Positions 1 to 11,827 of a stretch of 64,000 bases of DNA are shown here, one piece after another. Source of the DNA: Piper betle. Its lineage: Eukaryota > Streptophyta > Magnoliopsida > Piperales > Piperaceae. The notes beneath the pieces are model-generated. The model did no database searches and was not told the DNA's origin. It saw only the letters and a list, made by a program, of their open reading frames with translations. A program made the position numbers and the translations under genes. The stretch lies in NCBI GenBank assembly GCA_033002965.1, contig JAURVB010014869.1, forward strand, positions 55,268 through 119,267, read 5' to 3'. Positions within the stretch are counted from its first letter, which is position 1. Each line of letters starts with the position of its first letter.

Positions 1-229
1 AGACAGAAAAAAAAACAAAATAAAAATCATTTACCCATTTCTGCTTAGATGATGTTCCTAACCACCAAACCCAACATTCTTAGCTTCAACAAAATGCATC
101 TCTTCTTCCAATCCACTAAACCCAATCCCATACATACACCCCCAAACCCTACCTCAAAACTACACCCACAACGTCACTTTATTTTCTTATTTCTCATCAA
201 CCCAAAAACGCAGAAACCAAAATTCCCAC

Positions 230-660
230 CAAAAGAAGTGCTCAACAGAAAATGGGGAGGATTGATAATGGACGCGGTACCTGGGGCGGGAAGCCGGCGG
301 GGAGACGACCGGCGTGGGTAGCGCAGGGAAGAGGGCCCATCGGGGATGGGCTAGAGCGGGGATGATGGGCTCGTCGCCACGGCGGAGGACCGACGCCGGC
401 GAGGAAGAGCGGCGGCGGCGGCGTCGGAGAAAATTAATTTGAAAATAAAACCTTGTACATTCTTATTAATTGTATATATTAAGAATATACAAAATCAATT
501 TCAAAATTATAACTACATTATTTTAAATAAAATAATAAATATTTATTTAATTTTTAAAATGTAGTTGTATGTACATATTAAAAGTGATTTTAATTTTATT
601 ATGTTAAAAAATTTAATAACTAAATGTAATTTATTTTTTAATTATTTTTTCTTTGAATAA
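230..660. repeat. Segmental repeat copy A (GC-rich leader plus AT-rich tail)
   Basis: A GC-rich stretch (about 240-430) followed by an AT-rich tail (430-660) recurs at about 5010-5410 in the same orientation. Shared landmarks are AAAATGGGGAGGATTGA, the CTGGGGCGG-AAGCCGGCGGGG run, GGAGAAAATTAATTT and TATATTAAGAATATACAAAATC. I judge the copies roughly 85% identical by eye. Together they flank the PPR gene. The GC-rich part resembles a leader or first exon of a plant gene, but no convincing coding sequence follows it. Confidence 0.75.
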
Positions 661-2249
661 ATTATAATTTGATGGATAATTTTGTCATTATAACAAAATA
701 TCATTTTTTTATAATTAAGTTTGATTTTCTAAGCAAGTGTTAATATAAAAATAATCCACCCTTTTGGTAAAAAGTTTTTTTTAGAGTATGAAACGTAAAA
801 AAATAGCATTAGTAGAACATATATCTTTATCTCAGCTCAAGTTAATCTAAATCATTAGATGATAATAACGATTAGACGATAAAAATAGTTTTGTCTAATT
901 TTTTTTAAAAATGGTATGAAATGTTGCTTCACGTGGGGGCTTATATATGTGTTTGAGATACATTAGAATTTTTAAATATACATTTTTATTGAAGAAGAGA
1001 CAATCTATGATATTCTAATTTGTAGTTTTTATTTTAGTTGTATTTTAATAGGCAGAATATTTGTTAATAAAAGTTGATATGTTTTTAATTACTTACAAAT
1101 TCTTAAATGAATATGATAAATTAAAATTCTTTTATTTTTTATAATTACTAATATTCATTTAATATAATACCACTGATTTTAATCACTTTCCTAAGTCCTA
1201 TTAGGTATAATCCCACTACGGTTAAAAATCTTTTATGTTTATTACTCAAATGGTTTATAATTTTTATATTTATAACTATTCTAAAATAACTTATGTTAAC
1301 ATTAATTGGTTTATATTTTTGAAGTAGTTCCTACCGTCCTTGGCCCCCTACTCACAATAAAAATGTTATTTTTTAAAGAATTTCAGACGTGCGTCTTCAC
1401 TCCATAGAGATGAGAACGCTCCCTTTGGAGGTTAAAAACATCATTTAAAATAAAAAACATCATTTAAAAAAAACCATGACCAAGTTATCAGGGGAACCTT
1501 GTGCAAGTATTCATTCATGTTCAAACAAAAGCTTTCATACAAGGAACTTTATCCATTGCAAAATAATAATGAACCTTGCCATCTCAGCATTCAGATGGCT
1601 TGTTTTTTGCCACCTACCAAAACCATGCCTTGAACCAGCTCAACCATATACCTCAGTTAAAAACATGGCAACTGATATGATAAAGCCTTCAACACATTTA
1701 TTCTTCTTCTTCCTTGTTTCATAAAACACATGTTCAATATTAGTTGCCCAATCTAATCTAATCTATTAAAATGCCAGCAATAATTCTTCACACTGGCTAC
1801 ATGTATACATGAGAAGAAATGTGAAACTTTTTCATGCCATTTTGGTCCAAGCAGATTTCCTGAGCAGTACTTTGTTCTGACTCTGCCAATGCTTGCATAC
1901 TTGTTTCGACAAGCTGTGCAATGCATGTTTTTCTAGGATGAAGCTCCGAGGAGGATTCTTGTGCTGGTTTTTACGAACCTGAATCATTGGCCCAGACCAG
2001 AGCTTGAAGCTTTCTCTTGCACTTCAGTTTCATGAAAGAGTAATTCCGCTTCTGTATCATTGCTCATTCTTGCTTGCTTTCATTTGTCATTTTCTACTAT
2101 GAGCTTCATAAAAGGGGATAACAACCAGAACATGAAGGGGAAGCATTTATTTTTTAGGTCAGTATAAATTAATCTTACATGTTGCCATGGATTATAACCT
2201 CCAGTATAAAACATGCCAATAATATATCTAACAGAACATGTCCACCACT
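661..2249. other. AT-rich intergenic DNA and PPR 3' flank
   Basis: From 661 to about 1400 the sequence is AT-rich with no credible gene. From about 1400 to 2249 base composition is more mixed; this is downstream of the minus-strand PPR gene and probably holds its 3' untranslated region. The short open frame at 1476-1724 has no recognisable domain and I do not call it a gene. Confidence 0.4.
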
Positions 2250-3743
2250 TCAACATCTTTTATAGCCCTTTATTTTTTGGATCAAATGAATATAGTGACC
2301 TTCCTTTATCATGTCCCCTATAACCTCATTTGCTTCAGAACGCCGCCCAGCAGTTCGGAGGTTTCCCACAAGCCTACTATACACCAAAAAGTTTGGGGGG
2401 CAACCTTTCATCTTCATATCTTGAAGCATGTTACAAGCTTCTTCGAATTTACCAGCAACGCAAAGCCCACGGATCATAGAATTATATGTAAAAACATTTG
2501 GAAGCTTTCCTCTTATCATCATTTCATCAAACATTTTTTGCGCTTTGTCTAGATCCCCAGCAACAACATATCCTGTGATCATAACTGTATAGAAAACAAC
2601 ATCAGGCTCACATCCTTTCTCAAGCATTTTATCAAAAAAGTATTTGCAGGCGTCCAGATTCCCTGCTCTGCTGAGCCCATCAATCAATGAGGTAAAATGA
2701 AGAGTTCGAGGATGGCATCCCACCTTATCCATGTGATCTAAAAGACCAATTGCAGACACAGGCTTGTCAGATTTACCAAGCACGTGCAGAAGTATGTTGT
2801 AGGTGTGAAGATCGGGAGAAATTCCCGTCTGCCCCATCTCATGAAATACTCTGGAGAACTCGTTCAGTTTACCAAGTCGATACTTTGCATACATAAGAAT
2901 ATTGTAAGTTAGGATATCCGGGGAGTGCCCAGAATGTAACATCTGTTGATAGACCCATTCAATCAACCTATACTGATCTACAACAAGGAGTGAGTGGAGA
3001 ATTGCATTGAATGAATGCTTGAAAGGCCGAAAATTAAATGTTTCAGACATCATGAACTGCTCTACCACTTTTCTAGCCATGCCTGCCTGACCACAAGTAC
3101 AAATCAATATGTTAAAAGTCCTAGCTGTAGTTGATACCCCTTCTTCGACCATCACTTTCAATAACCTCCACATTGGCTTGAACTCTTCGCATACGGCAAA
3201 AATCTTCAACATGATATTGTATGAGTTTGAAGTGTGCCTGAAATCGCCTTGGGCATTGGCCCACATGAAAATTTTAAAAGCCAACCTAGCACTGCGGGCT
3301 CTATTCGCATGATTGATTGATCTTAGAATCATCATAAGAACTTCTAACATAATGCGGTTATTAACTTTGATATGCATTCCATCAAGAACAGTTTTAGCAT
3401 CATTTCCAGGCCCATCTTGTTGTAGAACTTCATATATGATATCAACCTCACGTTTATACCTTTTTGAATATCCTTGATGAGAGGAGATTTCCTCAAAAAA
3501 CTCAGCTTTTTGGTCACTCTCCATACCAGTTAAAGGATTCTTATGAGAGGAGTCAAATAACAATTTCTCCTGGAAAATAGAATGGACATCCATTCTCTCC
3601 GTTTTATCTGCACAGCCCTGATGTTCAACCTTCCTGCTGCCACCTTTATTACCACCACTTGAATCAGATAACCAGCGATAAGCAAGGGGAAACATGTAGA
3701 CTTTTTGATTATAAAATCTGCTGAAACCAATAAAAGACTTCAT
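2250..3743 (-). CDS. P-class pentatricopeptide repeat protein, probably mitochondrial
   Basis: Single-exon gene of 497 codons with an ATG start at 3741-3743. The first ~25 residues (MKSFIGFSRFYNQKVYMFPL...) are rich in Arg, Lys, Ser and aromatics with no acidic residue, as in a mitochondrial presequence. From about residue 165 to the C terminus there are roughly ten tandem 35-residue PPR motifs, for example TYNILMYAKYRLGKLNEF, TYNILLHVLGKSDKPVSA and TYNSMIRGLCVAGKFEEA. No E or DYW extension follows, so it is P-class. From memory of the family it closely resembles the Arabidopsis At1g55630/At3g60050 group, including the end GHYIHLIQKIKGY. Such proteins bind organellar RNA one base per repeat; the target here is unknown. 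Intronlessness is usual for the family. The reading frame is intact and this is one of the few clearly functional loci in the window. Confidence 0.93.
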   Translation of the reverse strand: MKSFIGFSRFYNQKVYMFPLAYRWLSDSSGGNKGGSRKVEHQGCADKTERMDVHSIFQEKLLFDSSHKNPLTGMESDQKAEFFEEISSHQGYSKRYKREVDIIYEVLQQDGPGNDAKTVLDGMHIKVNNRIMLEVLMMILRSINHANRARSARLAFKIFMWANAQGDFRHTSNSYNIMLKIFAVCEEFKPMWRLLKVMVEEGVSTTARTFNILICTCGQAGMARKVVEQFMMSETFNFRPFKHSFNAILHSLLVVDQYRLIEWVYQQMLHSGHSPDILTYNILMYAKYRLGKLNEFSRVFHEMGQTGISPDLHTYNILLHVLGKSDKPVSAIGLLDHMDKVGCHPRTLHFTSLIDGLSRAGNLDACKYFFDKMLEKGCEPDVVFYTVMITGYVVAGDLDKAQKMFDEMMIRGKLPNVFTYNSMIRGLCVAGKFEEACNMLQDMKMKGCPPNFLVYSRLVGNLRTAGRRSEANEVIGDMIKEGHYIHLIQKIKGYKRC

Positions 3744-5010
3744 TGACTAGACTTGCAGGCAACCATCGAGACAGTGGGCCACAGAAAGCATAAGTAATTT
3801 AAACTCTACCGGACTGTGAAAAACATTTTGGAGCCTGAAAAATAAATATTCCTTCATGTATCAATGATGCTTAACTTCCAAGCATACTCCAACAATCAGC
3901 AAATCTTTTCCTGTAAATTTAAAATTAGCAAAAAATACTAAGAAGCTCTGTAAAGAAACACTTATAAGGTACACAGTTTAAAAAAGAAAAGAAAAAAGCT
4001 GCTTCTAGAGCAAATAAGAATTGTGGTCTTAGATAAGACAATAACATTCGCCCCTGACATTATCTTTCATAAGCCTCCGCAACTTTCTCAATACCACTGC
4101 CAGCTCCAAAATACCGGCAATGCAGAGAGATAGCAATTAAGTTAGTTAAAAGAAGCCAAAAATTGTCTAGTTTTGATTAAATTGCACAAGAGTTGATAGA
4201 AGCAGACTAGGGCAATAAAAATTTAACATTGATGACAACTTAGAAGCTTTATACCCACAATTTGATAGCATAAAAATGTAATAACTACTCACAAAGGGCA
4301 AACATTGAACTCAGAAAAATAAAACTACACATTTATGCAGACATGATGGTCCTAACGTCAGAGGACTGCAACAAATACATCAGAAATATTTACAGTAGAA
4401 GATTTCAATTTCACAATGCACAACTACCACCACAACTTCATCCAAAGTGTGGACTTTTTATGATTATGCAAATCAGAGACTCCTATTTTGGGCAACTATT
4501 TGTGTTTCCCTCATTAATAATTAGTACAAAAAGAAAATCTTACAAACCAAAAAAATAAGAGTAAACACTCGTTCACCCATATAATGCAATCGTGATGGTC
4601 TTCATCTCAGAGAACCGCAGTTAACACACCACAACTATATGCAGCACAGGACTCCAACTCCAAACTAAATAAAAAAACACCAAACATTCATCCAAAGCAT
4701 GCACATTTTTACAAAAACACAAATCAGAGACTCCTATTTGGCGCTCAATTTCGCCTATTTCTGCCTATTCATATTTTCACCGTAGTGATTACCACTAGAA
4801 TACGTTACAAACAAAAATAAATAAACAAAAAAATAAATAAATCATCTCCCCATATACACAAACACGATGGCCCTAATCTCAGAGAAGCGCAACAAGCACA
4901 CCAGAACCATTTGCAGTACAAGATTTCAACTCCAAATATTCACCCAAAGCATAAGCCTTTTATCATTATACGAATCAGAGACTCCAATTTTGTGCAAAAC
5001 TTCACCTCTC
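3744..5010. repeat. PPR 5' flank with three degenerate tandem units
   Basis: After the presumed PPR leader and promoter (3744 to about 4300) comes a degenerate tandem array. A landmark of the form GATGGYCYTMAYSTCAGAG, followed by an adenine/cytosine-rich stretch and AGAYTYCAAYTCC, appears at about 4343, 4593 and 4866, so the period is about 250-270 bp. The third unit runs directly into segmental copy B. The units contain no conserved open frame. Confidence 0.6.
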
Positions 5011-5410
5011 AGAAAATGGGGAGGATTGAGAATGGACGGGGCACCTGGGGCGGAAAGCCGGCGGGGAGACGGCCGGCGTGGGTGGCGCAGGGGAGAGGGC
5101 CCGTCGGGGGGCTAGAGGTGGGATGGGTGGCTCGTCGTCACGGCGGAGGTGCGACGGCGGCGGGGTCGGAGAAAATTAATTTCAAAATAAAATCTTGTAC
5201 ATTCTCATTAATAGTATATATTAAGAATATACAAAATCAATTCCAACTTTATAACCATATTATTTTAAATAAAATTAATAAATACTTATTTAGTTTTTTT
5301 AAATATAGTTGTATATACATATTAAAAGTGATTTTAATTTTAATATGTAAAATTTTTAATAACTAAATGTAATTGATTTTTTAATGATTTTTACTTTGAA
5401 TAAAATTATA
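5010..5410. repeat. Segmental repeat copy B
   Basis: Second copy of the segment described at 230-660, same orientation, about 4.8 kb downstream. It keeps the GC-rich leader (5010-5170) and the AT-rich tail (5170-5410). The two copies bracket the PPR gene. Confidence 0.75.
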
Positions 5411-5821
5411 CTAAGTTTTTTTAATAATAAATAACAACATGCAAATATATTAATATGTAAAATCTTTAACATTTAAAACATGGAATACTACAAATACTTT
5501 GAAAATAAAAACAAAAAATCTTTAGAATCATTTAAAAAAACAAAAAAACAAAATCTGAAACCAATCATAATATATGCAACAGGTTAGCTACCAAATAAAA
5601 ATACGCTTTTTGCAACGCGTGGCTGGTGCTGCCGGAGTGGGAGACGAAGGAAAGGAAAGGGAGTAAAGCTTACCTGCCTTGTTCGTACAGAGAACATTGT
5701 CGATGGAGAAGGTAGCGCTCCCTTGCTCGTCCAGAGAGAAAGAGACCGAATGAATTAGTGGTGAAGAGGAGACGTTAGTGGTGAAGAGGAGACGTTAATG
5801 GGGGCAGAGGCAGTGGCGATC
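5411..5821. other. Unassigned flank of the solo LTR, with a 19-bp duplication
   Basis: 5411-5600 is AT-rich with nothing recognisable. 5600-5816 is GC-richer and looks like the leader of a gene. It contains a perfect 19-bp direct duplication (GTGGTGAAGAGGAGACGTT, at 5760-5778 and again at 5779-5797). This GC-rich sequence continues on the far side of the nested LTR insertions at 16604, so the solo LTR interrupted it. Confidence 0.5.
5817..5821. repeat. Target-site duplication (left) of outer solo LTR
   Basis: CGATC immediately before the LTR start TGTAATACCCC at 5822. The same 5-mer follows the LTR end TTTTACA at 16604-16608. Five-base duplications are usual for LTR retrotransposons, so these are the true boundaries of one insertion. 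Confidence 0.9.
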
Positions 5822-6832
5822 TGTAATACCCCAAATCTGGTTCACACTTGTGAACCAAACCGACATATTACAAGCCCTGGTTAGGTCGGCTAACCCGAAC
5901 CTAACTCGTGTGGATCCAATCTCGGCGTCTTAAGATGAAGATCGAACTTGTTATATGCATGTATGAATGCATAAAACCCTAACAGGATACTACATGGATG
6001 ACATGCAACTAATTTTTCACACCAACACAATTACAATCAAAATTAGTAAAAATTCTAAAACGAAAAGGACAGAATTTTCCCTAAAAATGTAATTAGGGCC
6101 CACCCTGTCAAAATCATATATTCAAACATATATACGCATAGTAACAATAGCATTCACACAGACTTCTAATCTACTATATTCATCATTCTCTGAACTTTGG
6201 GTCCTAACCCATCACACTTTTACTGCGATACTCTGATCATTTCATTTCATGTCATTGTCATGCCTCAAATATTTAATCATAACATATTTATAAAATAACA
6301 TCATAAACAAAACATTAAACATTCAATCACCCAATGTGTGTGTGCAGAAGACCTTATTGCTCCTCTGTCCAAGCTGGCTCGTCCAACTCGTGATTATTAC
6401 CTACATATAGTATAAAAACACCTCAGTAACAAGTGTTACTGGTGCGGAAAATAAAATAACTATAACAAGCTGGCTATGAGAACAAACTCTCATATAAAAG
6501 AAAACATGATATATTCCACGTGAACACTCTGAAGGGCACTACTTAGGAGCCACTGGGCTGCAGACCCGGTAGCATCCTGAACTTATTGATCTACTGCTGG
6601 TACTGTGCCGCTCTCGGCACTTCTTTTTCAGTACTTCTCGTGAAAAGTTATCCTAAGCCCTCTCCTTACCTCCATATTTCTCCTGGCCTTGAGCACGAAG
6701 GCCGAATACTCTCAGGCAGTCACCTTTAGTACCCTTTGAACCACAAGTCCGGACATGCACTGTACTAAACAGTACCCGTAAACCTCCACATTCTCCGGGT
6801 GTGAGGAACTCAAACGCGGAGTTGTCAGGATC

Positions 6833-6837
6833 CCTCG
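6833..6837. repeat. Target-site duplication (left) of inner element
   Basis: CCTCG directly before TGTAACACC at 6838, matched by CCTCG at 14679-14683 directly after TTTTACA. The target lies in the motif GGATCCCTCGGGAATG of the outer LTR. Confidence 0.93.
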
Positions 6838-9682
6838 TGTAACACCCCGTTTCGGCTCACCCGTGAACCGACCCGGAAATGTCACCGGCGACCGAACCGT
6901 TCGCTAATCTACTGGGTTCGGTTAAGCCGACCCGGATCTGCCCTCGGTGTCTCAAGATGGAGATGCAAACATGAAATGCATGGATGGGATGCGTGGGTTC
7001 TAACGTAGTCCTACATGCATGCTATGATGTACAAGCAAAGACAAGACAAAATAATAAATGAAAAACCAAAAGAAAATATATACTATTTTATAAAAATACG
7101 GTAACACATACTAATCTACCATGACATTCAACCATTATCTCATTCATTTTTACCTGAGCCGAGTCTGTACTCCAAGGCTCCCTACTCATTCATATTTATC
7201 AGTTCGTTGCATAACAAGTAATTCACTCAAACAAACACATCAAAATTATCGTTTACATAACAATAACACACCATCATTATACGTTACACGCGGCAGGTAC
7301 ATGTGTGCGCGGTTCCGTGCTGCTCCTCCGCAGTCCCGACAGCTTTCATCCTTCGCATTTCTCACCTACATATATATAGGAAAACCGTCAGTAACGAGTG
7401 TTACCGGCCCGGAAAATAACTAATATCAAACTGGCACAGGAGAGCAAACTCTCCTGTTGAATCAAAACCATATACTTCCTCAAGAACTCTCATCAGGGCA
7501 CATACGGGAGCCGTCGCCATCGGGTCGACAGCGTCCCCCTATCTTTCACATTCTCATGCCTCGGCCATTTCTCTATTGCTTCTCGCGTCAAATCTCGTTC
7601 CTATCCGCCCTCTGCACCTTCCATATTACTCCTGGCCTTGAGCACGAAGGCCGAGTACTCTCAGGCAGTCGCCTTCAGTACCCTTTGAAACCACAAGTCT
7701 AGACATGCGCTGCAATGCAGTACCCGTGAACCTCCACACTTCTCCGGGTTTGAGGAACTCAAAGGTGGAGTTGTCAGGATCCCTCGGGAATGAAACGGCC
7801 CGCACACCATTCCAGAGCCCACTGTCGACACACACGTGCCCGCTCGCGTAGCACGGTAGTCGGATTTCCCTCATTCAGTCTCTCACCAAAACACGAAAAC
7901 TATACATATATATAGGTCTGGGTTGGGATTTATACAATAGGCCCGAAGGCAACGTGAGCTGGATCTGAAGTTCGAAAACAAACTCGAGGGATCTCATCCT
8001 CGAGGGTTATTAATCCGGAAAATCGTTGGCTAAATGGCCCGAGTTAAGTGGGATTCGATAAAACGCCACTTAACTCGTCCTGCACATAATAAATCAAATA
8101 CACAAGAGAGTAGCGTAAATCAGAGAACGAGTCCTAAACGGACCTGGTAGAAGCTCCAAACGGGTCCACGCGCCTAGGCGGCGAGCTCCTACACCGTACC
8201 TACACAATCAAGCTAAAAACTAACGCCCGCATGATGAATCACATATCCTATAGCATACACACACAATCAACACAATCACACGTCAATCAACACACATCAA
8301 CCTATATCAATTCTAGCGAGTCTACTTAAGCTAGTTTGATTAGATCATGATTATTACTTAATAACCCTAATTAGTTTCATAACTTCTATTTTTAACACCA
8401 CACAATCAAACAAATTTCATATTTTTATCCTTAATCAAATCTACATTTATATATATTATTATAACACACAATTCACCAATCCTAGCATGCAATTCTAATA
8501 ATCAAAACTTTCAAATAATTAAATTAAAATAAATTATACCTCGCGTCGTCGAAAATCGGCGACGGCTAGGGTTTCCGTTTCGTGGCTCGAAACTCGAATT
8601 CGGCACCTAGCGGCGTCCGAAGTCCGATCAGATTGGACCGGGTGCGTTCGGCGGATGATCCGGCGAATTTCCCACAAATCCAATTTCCGGCGGTTCCGGC
8701 GGTTTTCCGGCGAGTGTCGGCGGTTTTCCGGCGGATTCCGACGGTTTTCCGGCGATGATTTGGGACGGGGCAATCAAGGGGTCTATCGGCACCAGCTCGA
8801 CGAGCTTGGTCCGATGGTGGTGTCAAACAAAGTAACCGAGGCGGCGATGGCCGTCGGCGGCGGCGTCGAAAGTGGGTGGCGGCGGCGGCGTTCTCCGATC
8901 GAGGCTCCGGCCGGCCTCGACGGTGGTCGGGACGATGGGGGAAACGTCGGCGACGTCGAGGGGGTGGTCGTCGGGGTCACAGCGGCGGCGGCGCGGCCCG
9001 GACGGCGGCGGAATCAGTGGGCGGCGCGTCGCGGTTCGCGGGGCGATTCCGGCGTCGTGGCGGCGCGACGGTGGCCGGGGTTGGTCGGGGCGGCACGGCG
9101 ACGGCAAGGCGGGGCAGGGCGGCGTCGATCGGCGGCAGCACGGCGTCGGCGGCGGCGGCGGCAGCACACCACAGTGGCGGCGGCGAGGGTTTGGGTGAGA
9201 ATGGTCGGGGAAGAAGAAAAACATGACTAGTGGCAAACTCGTAATTTAGTATTGACTCGATTCCGACTCGAGTCAAAATAATAACTAGTTCGTAATAAAT
9301 TCTAAAAAAATCTAGAAAAATATGGAAAAATCACATAAAATAAAACAAACACAACAACATCCAAATGACATGCTCTATAACTAATAACCCACCCGAATAT
9401 AATCCAACGCGTCCTAATTCGTCATTCGGCCCTAAAATTATTTCTACGATCAAACATATAAAAAGAAAAAATACTGCATACTTTCATATATTCAGATAAC
9501 TCGTATCTCACCATCTTCTCGACGTTATCATCATATATTCAGGTACACCTGACTCTCATCGCTCATAACTCACGGCTGGTCTCGACTCAGCACGCGATTC
9601 ATGAAACCGACTCGACTCGAACCAACGATCGAACCGACTGGTTCGGTAACGTAAAACCCTGACTCGAATCACGGGTTTTACA
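6838..9682 (-). repeat. Inner element LTR, left copy (3' LTR in coding orientation)
   Basis: Starts TGTAACACCCCG and ends GGGTTTTACA. Nearly identical to 11832-14678. Differences seen by eye include G/T near 7211, several near 7347-7373, C/G near 7462, A/G near 8096 and one A in a run near 9468. The stretch 8530-9230 is very GC-rich (a (CGG)n-like run). It produces long open frames on both strands that are composition artefacts rather than genes. Confidence 0.95.
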
Positions 9683-9695
9683 ACCTTCCCTCCTT
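9683..9695 (-). other. Polypurine tract
   Basis: The minus strand reads AAGGAGGGAAGGT directly against the LTR start TGTAAAACCC. This purine block abutting the 3' LTR is the expected plus-strand primer for reverse transcription. Confidence 0.88.
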
Positions 9696-9753
9696 ATAAA
9701 AATTTCGTCCTCGAAATTTTAGATTAAGGAGGTTTCACTCTGGTAGCTATCTA

Positions 9754-11646
9754 CTAAATGTGAAATCTGAAGTGAGACGCTTGCGTACCTGTCACGTTTG
9801 TCGTATCCTCCAGTGCTTCAGCAATCGTGGCTGTGTCCATCCCAGCTGTCCATGGTGGTACCGAGACGGATAGTCCTGCTGGTGGCGTTGTTTGCATTCC
9901 TCTCTGATCCAAGGCCTGATGTTCTTGTCCTGTCATGATAGCTACAAGTCCTCTCTGCTGCTGCCTCGGTGGCTGTTGGTCTCTGCCTGTCTGCTGTGGT
10001 TGTTGCTGGGGACCTGGGAGCGCAAGTCTCTGTGGTGGTGCTGGGAGCGTCACCTGTTGGGTCTGGCCGGTTGGACAAGTTGCAGCTCTATGCCCTGGTT
10101 GACCGCAACTATAGCACACGTCTGTGCCTACACTGCACTCTGCAGCTCTATGTCCTCGCTGACCGCATCTGTAGCATGTGTTTGTGCCTGCTCTGCACTC
10201 ACCTCCATGACGACGTCGGCAATTCTGACAGAAGGGTGCTCTGTAGCCCTGAACTTGGGCATCCATAGCCCTCATGGCAACTGGTGCATCTGACTGATGT
10301 CTCTGCTGTTCTCCCTGCTCTGGCTGATATGGCCTCGAATGTTGCTGCCTCTGGTCAACATCCTGGTGAGGTCTAGCAGCTATAACTCGTTCTGCCTCGC
10401 CTGCAGCTCTCACAACATCACCGAAGGTAGCGAACTTCCTATCCAAATAGGCCATCCTGATCTCGTGATGGAGGCCTTCGTAAAAACGCTCTATCCTTCT
10501 TTCTTCGGTGGACACCAAGTCTGGTGCAAATCTCTCTAGAGCTCTAAACCTAGTCTCGTATTGTACCACCGTCATGGGTCCCTGCCTCAGCGTCTGGAAT
10601 TCTCGTTCCTTTCTCTTCCTGATGTTTGGCGGGAAATACTTTCCATCGAATTCCGCCCTAAATTCCTCCCATGTGATGTCCTGGGGCTGACGATGGGCAA
10701 ATATAGAATTCTGGACCGAACTCCACCATATCCTGGCTTCGTCCTGGAATGCTCCTGTGATGATGCGCACTCGGTGCTCCATCGGGCATGCCATAGTGTC
10801 AAACACACCTATGGCTGACGATATCCACAAGAATGCCTCTTCCGCGTCCAACTTTCCAAAGAACGGTCGTCCACCATTCTTCACGAACTTCTCGTACTGC
10901 CACAGTCCCAATTTCCTCGTATCCACTGATCTGTTCGATCCTTCTCCTTGCTCATACCGAGGAATTTGTGGTCCCGTACCTGCTGGTATACCATCAAATC
11001 TTGCAGCTCCACTTCCGCCTGCAGTCTGCCCGCTACCTACTGCTGCGGTTCCACTGATGTCCGGTCTCATCCCCGCCTGAAGTGGGGCAAATAAGGGGGC
11101 TGTCGTTGGAGTAGCCCTCTGTTGCAGCGGTGGAGGAGGAGGCGGCGGCATAGGGTCTGTGGAAACTACTGGCTCTCCCGGTGCCTCTTCACCCACTGCT
11201 GGTCTCTTCTCAGTTCTGGCCACAGAAAGGGCTATCTGTCTGAGCTCTCTCCTGAATTCCTGTTGGTCTTGCTGCATTTGTCTCCTAAATTCTTCCTGAC
11301 TGTGTAGCATTTGTATCTGAGCTTCCGCCAACCTGGTGATCGCTGCGTCTCTCTCCTGTCGACTACTTCTGGTGCAGTAACTATCACGACCACTGTCTCG
11401 GTCCCGGCGACTATCTCGGTCTCGACGACTATCTCGGTCTCGACGACTATCTCGGTCGCGGCGACTGTCTTGACGATGGCTCTCACCACGTCGGCTAGCT
11501 GAAACTGGCACACTGACCTCTACTGGTGGCATGGCAGTCCTAGGTTGACTGGAGGCGGCGTCACTGTGAACAGGGCTAGGACTGTCCTGTCTGGCTACTG
11601 GAGGCGATGGGGTCCTGATCTGCGTCCGGCGGGTCTGTGTCACCAT
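9754..11646 (-). CDS. Gag polyprotein of the gag-only retrotransposon
   Basis: Intact 630-codon frame, ATG at 11644-11646. Residues 1-90 are basic and Ser/Arg-rich, with four tandem copies of SRRDRD at 61-84. Residues ~100-140 are rich in Glu, Gln and Arg with likely coiled-coil character (EEFRRQMQQDQQEFRRELRQ). Residues ~165-230 are a Pro/Gly-rich linker. Residues ~280-400 form the Retrotrans_gag capsid domain (WEEFRAEFDGKYFPP, VVQYETRFRALERFAP). Then come a variant knuckle CQNCRRRHGGEC (473-484) and two canonical CX2CX4HX4C zinc knuckles, CYRCGQRGHRAAEC (491-504) and CYSCGQPGHRAATC (511-524). The frame stops about 100 residues later, where the protease DTGA motif would be expected in an autonomous relative. 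Gag forms the virus-like particle and packages element RNA. Confidence 0.95.
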   Translation of the reverse strand: MVTQTRRTQIRTPSPPVARQDSPSPVHSDAASSQPRTAMPPVEVSVPVSASRRGESHRQDSRRDRDSRRDRDSRRDRDSRRDRDSGRDSYCTRSSRQERDAAITRLAEAQIQMLHSQEEFRRQMQQDQQEFRRELRQIALSVARTEKRPAVGEEAPGEPVVSTDPMPPPPPPPLQQRATPTTAPLFAPLQAGMRPDISGTAAVGSGQTAGGSGAARFDGIPAGTGPQIPRYEQGEGSNRSVDTRKLGLWQYEKFVKNGGRPFFGKLDAEEAFLWISSAIGVFDTMACPMEHRVRIITGAFQDEARIWWSSVQNSIFAHRQPQDITWEEFRAEFDGKYFPPNIRKRKEREFQTLRQGPMTVVQYETRFRALERFAPDLVSTEERRIERFYEGLHHEIRMAYLDRKFATFGDVVRAAGEAERVIAARPHQDVDQRQQHSRPYQPEQGEQQRHQSDAPVAMRAMDAQVQGYRAPFCQNCRRRHGGECRAGTNTCYRCGQRGHRAAECSVGTDVCYSCGQPGHRAATCPTGQTQQVTLPAPPQRLALPGPQQQPQQTGRDQQPPRQQQRGLVAIMTGQEHQALDQRGMQTTPPAGLSVSVPPWTAGMDTATIAEALEDTTNVTGTQASHFRFHI

Positions 11647-11815
11647 CCTGCTAGTAGTTCCTGCTCTAGTCTACTCGCCTGTCACACTACCGATTTGTAA
11701 GGAAATCTACAATCAAAAACATTAAAACAGAAAAATACCTGTCGGAACAGCTTGGAGCAGCTTCGGCACACATGTAACCTGTAACGCATCTACCATCTTA
11801 ATCAACCAAGGGTTA

Positions 11816-11827
11816 GCTCTGATACCA
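11816..11827 (-). other. Primer-binding site, initiator-Met tRNA type
   Basis: The minus strand reads TGGTATCAGAGC, complementary to the 3' end of plant initiator methionine tRNA. It starts four bases from the LTR boundary at 11832. This is the standard minus-strand primer of plant Ty3/gypsy elements and fixes the element's orientation. Confidence 0.93.

Noticed and set aside
8534..9276. Several overlapping open frames of 65-191 codons on both strands in the LTR, repeated at 13529-14271
   Set aside because: They come from a (CGG)n-like GC-rich stretch that is open in almost every frame. The peptides are Arg/Gly/Pro/Ala low complexity and lie inside LTR non-coding sequence.
9818..11513. Other frames overlapping gag on both strands
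   Set aside because: Shadows of the intact gag frame.
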